From Agrypnia vestita (lineage: Eukaryota > Arthropoda > Insecta > Trichoptera > Phryganeidae): DNA of 64,000 nucleotides. A program made the position numbers and the translations under genes. Positions 35,967 through 47,774 of this stretch are shown piece after piece (position 1 is the first letter of the stretch; each line of letters begins with the position of its first letter). Location of the stretch: positions 1-64,000 of the forward strand of contig JADDOH010024887.1 of the NCBI GenBank assembly GCA_016648135.1, given 5' to 3'. Under the pieces are notes generated by a model that saw only the letters and a program-made list of their open reading frames with translations, had not been told where the DNA came from and ran no database searches.

Positions 35967-36655
35967 ATGTCTTGATGATAGCTATTATATAACATTGTAC
36001 ACTTGATCAGTTTTGACACATTTGACAGATGTCTTGACTTTTCTCTTGGAAATTATCCGCGTCCCGTCTGTTTTTGAATATTCACAGCCGTATTTCTTTA
36101 TGTATGCGCAGTTTCTGTGAGAAATGGCATTACATGTGTAGAATTCCAATATTTCTATCGTAGCGGAAATTTTGGCTTTAATTTAATATTTGCACACTAT
36201 GGATGATGAAATTAGTAGCTGTGGGTGAAACAAATTGATCACAACCAACTTTAAAATAACATTAGTACCTCTACACCGTTCGACCGATCTGACCCAAATT
36301 TTGCATAATAATTCTTTAGGACTCGGCGGGTAACATAGGTGAAATTTTCCCCTTCCCCTTTACTCCAACCCCTCCCCCTAATATACAAGTATACATCGTT
36401 TGGCAGATCTAACCCAAATTTTGCATATACATATATTCTTTGGGTTTCGACATCCCATCCATCCCAGCCTAGATTAAATGGAAACATTGTTTTTATTAGA
36501 GACTGCAAATCAATGAAACTCCGTGTCCCCTCATAAACTTATTTTTAGCTAAATCCTTAACCCGGGTAACGCCGGGTACGAGCAGCTTGTATTTTATATA
36601 ATTTTCATCACGTCAAAATTGACGAAGTGTATAATGTTGCATAATAGCGTCACGG
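35967..36655. mobile_element. Inverted-repeat element, family F2
   Basis: The left arm 'ctattatataacattgtaca' plus 'cttgatcagttttgac' is inverted at the right as 'gtcaaaattgacgaagtg' plus 'tataatgttgcataatag'. Between them lies a Helitron-like 3' end (36560-36592). Single arms of the same family are at 29150, 48545 and 60645. Confidence 0.65.
36556..36592 (+). mobile_element. Helitron-like 3' terminus (mutated)
   Basis: 'aacccgggtaacgccgggt' forms the CCCGG/CCGGG hairpin, followed by 'acgagcagcttgt', where CTTG replaces the expected CTAG. The 5' end was not located. Confidence 0.6.
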
Positions 36656-36659
36656 TCAA

Positions 36660-38330
36660 TAAATGATTGTTAAGATAAAGCAGACCAATGAAAACGGAAC
36701 CGAATAAAATAAAGGCATAATACACATAATTCGCCCGATTATGAATGCTGACGATTAATCGGGGTATAAGTTCATTCTTTCAATATATCTTACGTTTTTT
36801 CTTAACCATTTATTATTAAACAGGATTAGATAAACGTCTTTTTAGCAATAAACTGATAATAATGGGAAACCATAATCCTTCAGGATTTTTTCTTGAAAAA
36901 TTGTTCCTTTTTTCCGTCTTCGAAACCTTTGTTCATTACTCATTTTTACGGTACAGAAAAATGAGAAAAAAAATATGTAGGTAGTTATTATTTATTTATA
37001 ATATAACACAAAAATATTATTTATAATTTTATCATTTAGACGTTACTTGTAATTTCATTACCATAAAAAGTATAAAGATTTACACTTTGTACTCTAATAT
37101 TACTCTAGGACCATCTATCAGGGTCAATAACGAGCTAATGATGGCCTGTTTATTAAAAAATGAAATAAAAAATATATATATTTTTAAAATCCCCTTCAGT
37201 TCAGGCCGCAATAATTATGTAGATTTCGTCTTCGCGAGAAAGGAAAGGGTATTTTTTTCCAGGACTGATATTAACGTAGTTTCGATTTTTAAAATTGTTA
37301 ATTACACTCTTCCATTTTTAAACAGGATCGCGAATGGGGCCGGCTAATGAACTTAGACTATATGTTAATTTGTTACAGTAAAGTTCGATCGAAATCCGAT
37401 AATAAATACGAGTGTTACTGTGTCTAATGTATATTATATTTAAGTATTCGTAAGTATAAAACTTTTTATCCGGAAGTATACTGACGAATTATTTTTTTGT
37501 TTTAAATAATATTTAGCCTTACACCCGATTTTAAAATTAATTATTGTATATAACAGTCGTACAATAGTCAGATCCATTGTATACAATAGTCAGAAAATTG
37601 GATATTTCACCTCGAAATCGGTTGACCTGGTTAAAAGCTCATTTAACTGGAACACGGACGTATGATTGCTTGCCTAATAAATGTAGATTGTGAAATAATA
37701 CTATGAAAATTTGATCTGGCAGATAAGCTTGAAATATAATGCCAACTGAAAAATCAGACAAAAAATCCACAGAAATGTTATACTACCCTAATTTTATAAA
37801 TAGAAAATAAACTTCTTTTGCTAGAATAATAATTAGCGTTGATCGATCTAAACATTTATTCAATAAATCCTAAAACTTTTTTGAATATTTTAGAAGTGAT
37901 TGGAATCAAAGGGAAATTACTGGAATTATCCGAGTACCTCCCGGTTCATAAATTAGTGTATCGTATGGCTTTTCGGAGGAATCTATTGCCATGGTATTGG
38001 CTTTATAGGATTATGCCATTAGTGTTTAAATATAATTTCGGGCTGCGACAATCTGCGTTTCAAAAAAGGCAAGACGATCCTCGTGGCTGTGAAGATTTCT
38101 GTGTTGAAGAACAAAATACGTAGAAACTTGTATGTACTTATGTATAATATGCTCCGGGGCTGTTTTTTTTTTTCTATTTCCTTATATAGTTTTCATAATA
38201 TAATTGTGATCAAGTTCATAATGTGTTATTATAGTGATTGAATACTTGCTTACTGTTTTATTTTCTCTGTGTTATGCATACTAGTTGAAATTCGGTACAT
38301 GGGTATTGTGTTTATGTGTATTTCTTTCCG
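36660..38330. other. No gene supported
   Basis: The 94-codon plus-strand frame at 37839-38123 and the 86-codon frame at 37087-37347 are the longest here. Neither shows a domain I recognise, and flanking splice signals are not convincing. Confidence 0.45.
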
Positions 38331-38339
38331 TTGATGGAG

Positions 38340-38490
38340 AACTGTCATTGATGGAAATTCTAGTTATCGTCCTATTCCCGAAGATGAGAAATCCTAGGAC
38401 GACGTTTTGAGAAGATCAAGACAATCGCTCAAGGAGCTTAACGCCATACCAAAAATTGCGTTCCAGTGCTTCGAAGATTTTTGAAAGAAT
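38340..38490 (+). pseudogene. Fossil mariner transposase, C-terminal end
   Basis: Short plus-strand segments in shifting frames read LFPKMRNP, then RQSLKELNAIPKIAFQCFEDF before a stop. This matches the end of mariner transposases ('FLFPKlK', then 'slkelkaip...aFqkcfedw'). It is a different, older lineage from the copies at 14.4 and 16.7 kb, but related to the fossil at 4433. Confidence 0.75.
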
Positions 38491-38540
38491 AATTAAACTA
38501 ATTAACTTTGTTTACACCACTAAAATTTATTTGGTAAAAC

Positions 38541-38576
38541 CAACCGGTTTCGGAAACGACGTTCCTTCGTCAGGGT
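38541..38576 (-). ncRNA. Hammerhead-like motif H1 (Penelope-type 3' end)
   Basis: Minus strand: CTGACGA, one A, GGAA...TTCC stem, then GAAACCGGT and T. The order matches a hammerhead core (CUGANGA, stem II, GAAA, stem III, UH), with stem III as the palindrome ACCGGT. One extra base between CUGANGA and the stem departs from the textbook core. A C-rich stretch upstream resembles the Penelope 3' region at 61.9 kb. Confidence 0.45.
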
Positions 38577-38998
38577 ATACTTAATACTAATTGAACTTTA
38601 CAAAATTATAAACAATCATACTTCAGTGTTGTGTACAAATGGGGGTAAATAGTGGGGGGTGTGAAAGAAACAGATGAAAGAAAGGGTGAATGGGAACATA
38701 TTCAAAAAATGACTCTAAGTTAAATTTTACTGTAAGTTAGATTTTTAAAAGCGCTGACTCATGTGTATTATATATGATGAGGACTGCTTTAAAGGGGATT
38801 TAATTAATATTGATGAAAACGAAAATTCCGCGTATTTCTTTTTATCAAATCTCGTTTTTATATTCCAAATTTAACCACTTAAATTGCATAAATTACTATA
38901 TATTCTTTTCAATAATAGCAAAATGATCTTGTGGCGACATTATTGATATAATTATAATTAGAATATGCTTTGTTTTCACCACTTACTTGTTGAAAATG

Positions 38999-39034
38999 CC
39001 AACATGTTTCGGTGCCAATGGTCCCTACGTCAGA
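38999..39034 (-). ncRNA. Hammerhead-like motif H2 (degenerate)
   Basis: Minus strand: CTGACGT (last core A lost), A, GGGACC...GGCACC (outer and inner pairs only), then GAAAC and ATGTT. It faces motif H3 at 39436 in inverted orientation. Confidence 0.35.
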
Positions 39035-39435
39035 ATAAAATGTCTACTAAAAAATAAAAAAACTAACCCATTAAAAACCAAGTTTTTATTATACTCCCTT
39101 TCTCATTGAATCAGGTTTCGTGCCTATACACGCGTCGGGCTAATTAGTCATTTGTATTGAATCCAATTTGAAAAAAAACATTAAAATTTCGAAAAATCCA
39201 AAATTATAATATATTTATTAAATTTTTTTAAACGAAAATTTGTAAGATCATTTTTATCGTCGCCACGAGTCTGCTTGCAAAGTTTCAGCTCGATTGGATC
39301 ACAGGAAAAGGGTTAAAAATCGATCCAAACTTTTTTCGTCAGACAAGCGAGCAGACGCTACGAGTTAAAAGAAAGGGAGTAAAAATCGAAGTAAAGACAA
39401 TAACAGAACAAAAATAAATAAATTCCGTATATTTA

Positions 39436-39468
39436 TTGATGAAGGGACCATTCGTCCCGAAACATGTT
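39436..39468 (+). ncRNA. Hammerhead-like motif H3
   Basis: Plus strand: TTGATGA (C to T at the first core base), A, perfect stem GGGAC/GTCCC with loop cattc, GAAAC, palindrome ACATGT, T. A decayed relative without its stem is at about 16589-16610. Confidence 0.4.
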
Positions 39469-39599
39469 CAACAGATAAATGACGAAGCAAAATACGTTCT
39501 TATTAATTACGTTGTATTATTTGTTGCCTCGTTATTAAAATATGAAGATCTTCGTAAACTGGCAGATTAAATTATATTCAAATACGATAGTTTAATTTG

Positions 39600-39765
39600 A
39601 ATGGTCCAAAATGTTTCCGGCAGCCAGCGCCGTATTTTCCGCTCCGACTGTTTTCAATAATTTGTCCCGGCGGACGTCCCTCGCTCGGCGGGCATTATGA
39701 ATTTAATCCAACGACAAGTGCGGAACGGTGAACGCCGCACTGTGATCATTTATTACTTTACTAAC
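39600..39765. promoter_or_regulatory. GC-richer island, candidate conserved non-coding element
   Basis: Contains 'ccggcagccagcgccg', 'cggcggacgtccctcgctcg' and 'ggaacggtgaacgccgcac' around the AT-rich 'cattatgaattt'. No coding frame is convincing. Confidence 0.3.
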
Positions 39766-40565
39766 GTTAAATAGACAAAACGATCAAATTTCACCTCACG
39801 ATTCTAGTTCTAATGTCCGCAATAGCGATAAATACAAACCATATTTTAACACTCGAACATTGGCAAGCATGTGTTTACTGCAATATAGAGTGCTTACAGT
39901 TTCCGGACGGTCGCTCAGGTCAATCGGTTTCATTGAAGACATCGCGGAGCGCGGAGCTATTTTAGTTAGCGAGCGGTGAGTCAACTACAAAAATTATAAC
40001 AATTGAGGAATATAGAAACAAAAGCGTCACTACGCAATTGACGAAATTAAAATATTTGTTACCGTTATTATAGCCGGAACGGTTGAAACTGTACAATTTT
40101 CAACAAACGCTTTCATAACATACACGCATGTTCTCAAGTGCAGCAATCAGTTGTAAAACTTTCGCTGCATACTAAATAATTTTTAAACGTGTCTCATTAC
40201 ATTCTCGCCAATTGCATAGTGGCGGTTTTGTTTCTATATCTGCCCCTTAACTGTTCATTATGGAAATAATCATTGAAGTTTTACATGCGTAAAATAAATT
40301 GTTAACTTTTAACGTTTTTGTCACTTGGAATTTTATTACGCTTAAACTGTTATATTTTCTTCTAAAATTCGCGTTCTTTTGTAAATATTTTATACCTTTT
40401 TACCTGCTTTTATTTAACTCTCTGTTTGTTGTGGTGGAATCTTGTAATTGATTTTTTACCAACTTTCCGCTAGCCAAAGCTCTGAAACTTTTAACATTTA
40501 CGTAAAATGGACGAGTATATATTATTAAATCCTTTTGACATAATTTGGTTGTTATTTCGAATAAA
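39766..40565. other. No gene seen
   Basis: Small minus-strand ORFs at 39796-39984 and 40400-40642 have no recognised domains. Confidence 0.5.
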
Positions 40566-40680
40566 ATTAATACCAACATAACGAAACATATCGTTTCGTT
40601 GTGTTGGTGTTTGCTGGTATAAACATCAACACAATGAAACAATGCGCCTCGTACGCACAGCTTTCACATACTAATTCGAC
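40566..40680. repeat. Hairpin and repeat shared with 24.5 kb
   Basis: 'accaacataacgaaac' and 'gtttcgttgtgttggt' (40573-40608) pair around a 4-base loop with one mismatch. The next block 'aaacatcaacacaatgaaac' repeats the arm again, and the right part recurs near 24535-24600. Confidence 0.65.
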
Positions 40681-40701
40681 TGTCTTTCTTATATGAAAAG
40701 A

Positions 40702-40799
40702 GGTCTACCTTCGAGATTCATCAATATTAGTATGAAAATTTTTCCATTTCGGTCTACCTTCGAGATTCATCAATATTAGTATGAAAATTTTTCCATTTC
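40702..40799. repeat. Perfect 49-bp tandem duplication
   Basis: The unit starting 'ggtctaccttcgagattcat' and ending 'tttttccatttc' occurs twice without a difference (40702-40750 and 40751-40799). Confidence 0.97.
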
Positions 40800-41162
40800 A
40801 TATTTATTAATTTTAGTTGGCAGATTCAACTTTGACATTAGGCGTCGGAACAAAATGTCAAATTCGATATAATTAGGGTTATGTTGAATTTAGTTTTCTC
40901 AGGATAAATTTGGTTTAGAAAAAAACGGTTCGACAAAATGAACGTTCAACACAATTATGCCACGGGTTCAGAGTGTTGATGCACAACGTGTTTAATATTT
41001 GGATACTGCATGGGGGATGTTAAAAAATCTATTATCGAAAGCGTATGAAAGCGTGATTTGCTTGTTTTACAACATGCTTTTACAATGGTTCGCGCTTCAA
41101 CATGCTTTACTAGAAGTTTATCACAGAGATTTTACCGAACCTGCATTACTTTTATTTTTATA

Positions 41163-41660
41163 CTAGCTGTGCCCGCGCGGCTTCGCACGCGTAGATTTTT
41201 AGTACACTGTTTCAATCTTCATAGAACTTTCGCGAATCTTCTAGAACATTTTCCTTTTCCAGAACTTTCAAGAAATTTATCGAATGTACAGGAACCTCCT
41301 AGACACACCGACACATTCCGCCACTCAGTTTAGAACCTTATAGAACTTTCGGGAATTTTCTAGAACTTCCTAGAGAAGGTTTTTCCGGAACCTTCTAGAC
41401 TCACCGACACACTCGACGCGCCTATTTTGAAACAACATTAAGTATTTGCGGCCTTCTCATAACAAAACAATGTGCTAGAAAGCACATTTTCGTCACCCAC
41501 TCCCATCCACGCTCAGCCACTCCCACTAAACTCGCATATTTTCGATGTGACACCAAGGGCTATCCACCACCATAACCACCGGTGGGTTGTTGTGGCTGTT
41601 TGTGGAGAAAACTTGGCGGATAGGGAAACACGGGTTTCTTTTTATATATATATATATTGA
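41163..41660 (-). mobile_element. Non-autonomous Helitron-like element (498 bp)
   Basis: Minus strand starts TCAATATATATATATATAAA and ends with a hairpin (GCGTGCGAAGCCGCGC) followed by GGGCACAGCTAG. It lies between A41162 and T41661. The interior has repeated 'tctagaa' and 'agaacttt' words. No protein is encoded; the plus-strand frames over it are incidental. Confidence 0.85.
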
Positions 41661-41790
41661 TTATTAAAAAAACATAATAAAGAATTGAAAGAAAGAAGAA
41701 GTGAACAGTCCACAACAAAGTGCGTATAATTTACGACCTCGGAAGAAATAATCAGTTCGGCCTCCACCCCCGCGGTGATAGGACGCCCTC

Positions 41791-41824
41791 CTGATGACAC
41801 TGGATAAGACTTCAACGAAACGTC
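41791..41824 (+). ncRNA. Hammerhead-like motif H4 (core words only)
   Basis: CTGATGA (41791-41797) and GAAACGTC (41817-41824) are canonical core strings, including GUC at the usual cleavage position. Three bases on each side could pair as stem I (cTC before, GAG after). I see no convincing stem II in the 19 bases between. Confidence 0.3.
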
Positions 41825-42029
41825 GAGATTTGCTTCTCAGTGAAATAAATATACGCTTCGTGTATAATATCCGTTTCATTTAACACAAGATTTTTTAATG
41901 CCCAATATTCTAAAATAAACAAGAAAAACTTTTGTCACTCTTCAAAATTGTGTTTGCATCTAAAGCTCATTTACATGAATAAATTATTTTGTCTATATAC
42001 GACAACGAAATTGGTCACTGTGCCCACCT

Positions 42030-42240
42030 ACAGGCGCGCTGGGCCGGAAAATGTACGGTCGCCCGGCCGTACCGTGTCGCAGGTTCCCCAGGAGCCAATT
42101 GTCTGGGCGGAGAAAACTTTTCCGGATCGCCCTTGCCGAGGCGACCCGGCGCGGCGGCTGATTGAATTATTGCGGGAAAATTTGACATTTACGCGCCGCG
42201 GATGGAAACGGATTGAAACCTAAATTATTGCGGAAATGGA
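42030..42240. promoter_or_regulatory. GC-rich island, candidate conserved non-coding element or promoter
   Basis: 'gcgcgctgggccgg', 'cggtcgcccggccgtaccg' and 'gaggcgacccggcgcggcgg' in AT-rich surroundings. The overlapping 91-codon plus-strand frame looks composition-driven. Confidence 0.35.
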
Positions 42241-42614
42241 GTGTCCGGATACACTGCGGGAGAATCGGGAGGAAAATGAATTTGAGGTTAAGGAATAAAA
42301 TAAAAAATGAGAGGAAATTACGGTTGGGACGATGTCACATTTTGTCTAATTTTTTAAAACACTTGTTCGCCTTGTATAGGTCCGTATCTATAAATACACG
42401 CACCGAGGGTAGCAGTTGCGAAAATAAAGACCCATTTGGTCAAGATTTTTGTGGGCTGTAAAACCAACGGCAGCAATATCTAAAAAAAATTAAAAAATAT
42501 TTGAATGCAGTCACCGAGGATTACTAATTTAAAATGTACTGAATTCTAAATTTTATGTATCTATTTCTTCCAAAATCATGTTCCCTTTAAATTTATAGGC
42601 CATATTTCCTATAA
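42241..42614. other. No gene seen
   Basis: The 82-codon frame at 42213-42461 is Lys/Arg-rich by composition and unrecognised. Confidence 0.5.
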
Positions 42615-42830
42615 AATTTCCTATTGAAGTCTCGCAAAGACGAAGCTATTTATATGAGAAACATGTATGGTAGACTTTTTATAGGATTTTACAGGATATT
42701 TTACAACCAGTATGAGCTGGCTTAAGTGATCACTTCTACACAATGCAACATTCACCAATTCCATTGTATGAATTAATTTATTTTATTCTTCTATAATTTA
42801 TCTTAATTAATAATAATCCCTCTGCGGACA
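42615..42830 (+). mobile_element. Foldback MITE family F1, copy
   Basis: 'gaagtctcgcaaagacgaag', 'gagaaacatgtatgg', 'ggcttaagtgatcactt' and 'ctacacaatgcaacattcac', ending 'ataatttatcttaattaata', match the copies at 20113 and 47775. Confidence 0.8.
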
Positions 42831-43789
42831 AAGTCCAGTGATTGTATTCTCAGAATATATACCCATACAAAAATATTGTCAAAAGAATATATCATCTCTT
42901 TTTAAAAATCACCCAATTTTACCTTCCCGAGGGTGGTGTCCCCTTATGTAAACGTTGCACAATGTTTATTTTCCTCCATATAGGTTCTGCAATACGTCCC
43001 AAGACGTAAAGATGCAATGAACGAGGCTGGTGATACGAGGTTGAGTCGAGGGAAACCATGCCCGTAGAACGAATTAATCGGATCTGGCCAAACTGCGACC
43101 AATGGCTCACTTCAAGAAGCCGTCAAGATTCCTGCAGATCGGAACCAATGACGTTGTGGTGCAATCTTAGCCAGCGACCACTATCACTCCAAAGGAGAAA
43201 AACAACTTTTTAAAATACATAGCAAATCAATAAAGTGCACACTTCATGAATATCGTAAAAACCATATCCATAATTAGCGAAGGGATATTTGAAAGAAAAC
43301 TGACAAAGTAATTTGAGCGAAATATCAAATTACTTTCAAATATACGAATTAACAAAATTTTAAAGGTCGCACGGTAAAAATTTAATCTAAATTTGCTAAA
43401 AAATCTCCTCTACCAAAAAAGTAATTTAAAATGTAATCTGGAATAATCACATCCCTCCTTCGGAAATCTTTTCCCGTGTCAAAATATTTAACGCGCCTTT
43501 AATATTTCAACCAAAGAGCTTGTATCGGAACCCCGTTTGAAGGCATCACAAGCCTATATAAATATTGACGGAATTCTAATGTTGGTCCTGTATTCTGTAC
43601 GGTGTACGCTTGCATGCACACGCTGTATATGTTCCGCTCTCGAGATATCCGTGTTTCCTCATTCACAACCTATAATATGTTTATGGCGGGTTACGGTTAC
43701 GGATCGGAAAGGGTTTATAAATACTACTGGTTTAATACTACAGAGTATGCGAAATATTTTTAGCATATGGTATAATTATTAATGAATTT
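42831..43789. other. No gene seen
   Basis: No coding signature. The minus-strand frame at 42919-43110 is unrecognised. Confidence 0.45.
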
Positions 43790-44185
43790 TTATTTATTTT
43801 AGTTTTGGTTTTTGTTTTTTCTACTATTTTTATTTGATGCGAGAATATTGCTATTACACGTTTCAATCTTAATCTAGTTTGCAATTTCATGATGTTTTTA
43901 AATTACTTTTTTTCTTTATTTTGTATTTGCACATTTAAAAAATTAAAATACTGTAGATATGCCTATACGGAATATTTTTTTGAAGATATGCGTATGCGGA
44001 TTACCAATTAATATTTTAAATATTTTTTAAGCCCAATAAAAATAAAAACTGTGGTATGCATATATAAACTGTATTGATAATTAGATTATATGGATATGTA
44101 ATTCTATCATTGGCATGTATATACATACATTGAATAATATATTATTTTAAAAGCCCGTATGGGCGTTACTAAATAAATAAATTAA
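43790..44185 (+). mobile_element. Possible LINE 3' end
   Basis: The right edge 'aaaagcccgtatgggcgtta' followed by 'ctaaataaataaatta' is the same hairpin-plus-(AAAT)n terminus as the LINE fragment at 25195, here on the plus strand. Upstream is only AT-rich 3'-UTR-like DNA; the left limit is arbitrary. Confidence 0.45.
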
Positions 44186-46690
44186 ACAATTGTGCATTTA
44201 ATAAGAGGGATATGGGGATGAGGGATAACATGAATATATGTACATTTTTTATAATATACAGGCATACGAAATAAGTAAATATTTTTTCAAATAAATATTG
44301 ATTATCAAAGCTATTATATTTTAAATGGAAAAATAAAAATAAAAATTCAAAATGATTTTTTTAGTAATTGATTGCATTATTGAAACCTAGATAAAACGAC
44401 AGTTGATGTGGATAAGCCGAAAGTCACAAAATTTGCAAAATCAGGGATGCTTGTACGGCTTGTCCGTAAAGAGCGTATAAATGATGCGAAATCCCCAAAG
44501 TGAATGCTCAGTAATGAACCGGAAGGAAAACAATGAATAATAATGAAGGGAATGATTTTATTATATTCATAATACACGAAGCAATGATAAAATGCTACGG
44601 TACATTTGACCTTCCTACCATTCTTCTATAGTTACCTTTTTCGATGATTACAAAATTCCATTTTCCCTGTAAATTCTGATAAAGTTTTACCCTTTCTGGA
44701 GTATTCAACAAATTTGTTGGCGAATCTCGCCTAAGCAGTTGTTTCCCATTCTTGCTCTCAACTTTCCGCTTTCAACGCTTGACAAATTGAAAGCCTGTGC
44801 CTTTTCTTCGCTACGTTCACGATTGAAAATGTCCAACTGCGCGCGACTTCAACTAATTAATTTAAAAAGTTTTGTATTCATTTGAAAGATTTTGCTGTTT
44901 TGAACGATACACGTTAATTAGAATTTTCTAAAACTCGTACATTTATTACTTCCACATCAAAACTCTGTTCGCGTAACTGTTTATCCTATTTTATGAAATA
45001 TTGTATTGCAATATCTCGTTAATTTTAAATTATAAACTCTAGTGATGTTATACGCGAATTATTTTAGTAATTGTAATTTAGTATTTTAGTAATACACATT
45101 ACCAATTGGAATATATTAAACAATATGAATTTACTTTTACCATCATCCGTTTTCCACAACTTCTTCACAATTCTCACAGTGATTATCAGTTATATTTCAA
45201 TATTTTTTTCAAGGTGTTCACTGTTTATTTGTGCGTGCATACGGTGCATGGCACCATTGAAAAAGTTAGTAAAAAAACAAAGGGAAATCCTCACAGTTAA
45301 AACAATATTAAGAACAGGTACACAAAATAACAATCACAAACTAAAACAAACACACCTAGTCTAATTTGTCTCGGCAGTGATGAGTTTATATGGTAGTTTG
45401 TTCGCGTCTTATCGTAATAGAATTTATCTTTTAAACGCGTTGACAATGGAAGAATGTTAGCTAAATAGACACGGAACTGTCATGCACTGGGCGTCTACGT
45501 AAAGTAGTACCTACTTAAATATAATAATATATACGAATATAAATATATGAAATTGTTCACTTGCTTCATACTAACTACTACACCCCTGTTGATGTCGTCG
45601 TTGCAAAAATTCAATTCCGGCTGGTATACGACGTGCATTTTTTGTCCATCTGTAACACGGTCGCCTAATATTAATCGGGAGTTCAAGCCTCATCCAGGAA
45701 TACCGAAAAGTAAATACTATTTCCGTGGTACCTACAAGAATCTATCTTAGTTAAAAAAAAAGCATTCATAAAAAATCTTAATTTTTCAAAAATCAAAAAT
45801 TCTGTTTCTCGATATACCTAATTGTTGAATATAAATTTTAAGTACAAAATATGTCGTGAAGGCCCTTTCTGTAAACGCAATATAACTATACAAGATCGTC
45901 ATTCATAAAGCTGAAAAAATATATATATTTCTTACATTCATATCAAAGAGATAAAATATTCCAATTGTTAAAAAAATGCCGCTACTGAGAAGCGGCAAAC
46001 GAAATGAGATTTTATTACAATTTTTAGGAAGTAATATTTTTACCAATGTAAATTTTACGAGTTTAGGTAGGTACATTTTTTGTACGTATCGGCTGATTTA
46101 ATAGCACACTCGTTCCTACCTGTAAATACATCTTTTTTTTTACAAGGACAAGTAATAGAAAGTAGGGAGCTAACTTATGTAACGCCATGCTAATTCTGTC
46201 TATTATGCCATCCATCAGAATACTACAAGGGCGCTCTCAGAGAGGAAGAGGTCCATCTGTTCCTCTGCTCTGTGCCACGCTTCGCCACTTGGCCAGTCGT
46301 TCACACCATCCAAATCGCTTGAAAAGGACTTAATTAGGTGGCTTGATCTTGTCACGAATGCCAAAGAAGCGACTATCAACGTGTGTCTCCTTGGCTCTCC
46401 AGAGGGAAGGCGGCTGAAGGGTCGTTGCAACTCTGGAGATTATGCAAGGAGAGATTGGGCCTTGACTTGTAAATAGTGTCGAAGCGGCCCAAGACAGGGG
46501 AAGATGAAAGCGCCTTGTCATTGTGCCTCCAACCCTTGACAAAAGACTTGACCTTGACTAAAACAAAGAAACTAAGGTCAATTTTCCTTCGTTTTCCCCA
46601 GACCATCGACCGCCATGAGATTGTACGGGAAAACTCAGGAATCTTTTAAGTGCATTTTTATTTAATCTCTGTTTTAATCAAAAGACCAGC
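44186..46690. other. No gene seen
   Basis: Overlapping small ORFs near 45106-45364 and 46215-46606 have no recognised domains. A GC-richer patch lies at about 46205-46500 without splice-flanked coding evidence. Confidence 0.45.
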
Positions 46691-46699
46691 GATTTTCAT

Positions 46700-47090
46700 C
46701 ACAATATTGTTACGGTATCGCGGGAGTGAGGGACAAATGAAACCCTTTAATTAATGTGATAAATTAATGTTTTTTTATCACCAAAATCGCTGAAGATGAA
46801 CTTAAGTGAGGCAGTATTACGTAATTTAGACTAATTTCACACTCTTCTTCTGAAAATATTTGCACATCTGTGATCGCACTTATTCACTATCAAGCGCTCA
46901 GTAGGTGCCCTCGCAATCTATTTTCCCTGGTCGCTTATAATTCGCAGTAGTCGCCGCTTTCGTTTCTATCGAATCGCCGAACTGTCACAGTAAACTGTAG
47001 GTAATCCGCAATGGCGTCGTCTCGTTTATATGTATACCGTTTCGGTTTTCCAGACAGCATTCCTACTGTTTATTCTAGAAACTTTTAGTA
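46700..47090 (-). repeat. Probable solo LTR, family L1 copy 3
   Basis: On the minus strand: 'ctagaataaacagtaggaat', a TATA-like 'tatacatataaacgag' near 47025, a leader of mixed composition, then the terminal block 'ttcatttgtccctcactccc' followed by 'gcgataccgtaacaatattg'. It aligns in order with the copies at 21135 and 35430. Confidence 0.45.
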
Positions 47091-47123
47091 ATTTCCATTT
47101 TATTGTAAAACGTCCAGAGTTCT

Positions 47124-47180
47124 GAAAAATCCTGGATTATGTGTCATTGTTTCTGTTTCCGCAGTCTCGTGACATTACCA
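47124..47180. repeat. Segment shared with 24.9 kb
   Basis: 'ctggattatgtgtcattg' and 'cgcagtctcgtgacatta' match the region at 24911-24957, the same repeat family as the hairpin element. Confidence 0.6.
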
Positions 47181-47251
47181 AAACGTAATATTAGATTATG
47201 ATAGATATCTCCTACAAATTGTTCTCTTGCTATGTATGCATTATTCTTTCT

Positions 47252-47304
47252 ATAACGAAGCAAGTCCACAGAAAGTGCTACTTTCTGTCGACTTGCTTCG
47301 TTAT
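47252..47304. repeat. 25-bp near-perfect hairpin with 3-base loop
   Basis: 'ataacgaagcaagtccacag' plus 'aaagt' is followed by gct and then the complement, with one mismatch. The arms are unusually clean for such a short structure. It may be a MITE core; a small-RNA precursor is less likely with such a short loop. Confidence 0.75.
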
Positions 47305-47774
47305 CTCGAATATGTATGTAAACGTTTTTGTTAGATTGCAGTAATCCGAGGTGTTTGTTATTTCTTCTCAATGTTATGCATTACGTAATACGCTACACGG
47401 GCACAATGAACGAAGAAACAGACGTATGTAAGTAATGTGTATTTGTTGATATTTGCTTATTCGGTTGTTCGTGTTGCAGCAAACACCCGTGCAGGAAATC
47501 TACAAAGTGTAATTTTGCTTTAATGGTTTCGAATGCGCTTTGATTCGAACGAAATGGTTCTGAACAATCCTTGGCGTTCAATTCGAATGTTATTCTGTTA
47601 CATATTCAATTAGCATTTCCAGTGTCCTTATTGAATTAATATAATTACAACATTATAATCGATTTATTTATTCACCTGTGTACGAATAATTAACCTGTTG
47701 ATTAGTGAATCCAATACCGATCCAAAATGGATTTAAGGATTTGATTATAAAATCTTATTTTCTCATTTAAGATA
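47305..47774. other. No gene seen
   Basis: AT-rich DNA without recognised features. Confidence 0.5.

Noticed and set aside
37839..38123. 94-codon plus-strand ORF
   Set aside because: Reads somewhat like protein, but no family, no splice signals and no neighbouring exon support it.
41791..41824. Confident hammerhead ribozyme at H4
   Set aside because: Core words and a 3-bp stem I fit, but no stem II could be drawn, so it was kept only at low confidence.
42919..43110. Minus-strand ORF as a LINE fragment
   Set aside because: No reverse transcriptase or endonuclease motif could be recognised on either strand.
47252..47304. microRNA precursor
   Set aside because: A 3-base loop and almost perfect 25-bp stem are unlike animal pre-miRNAs; it looks more like a MITE core or snapback duplication.
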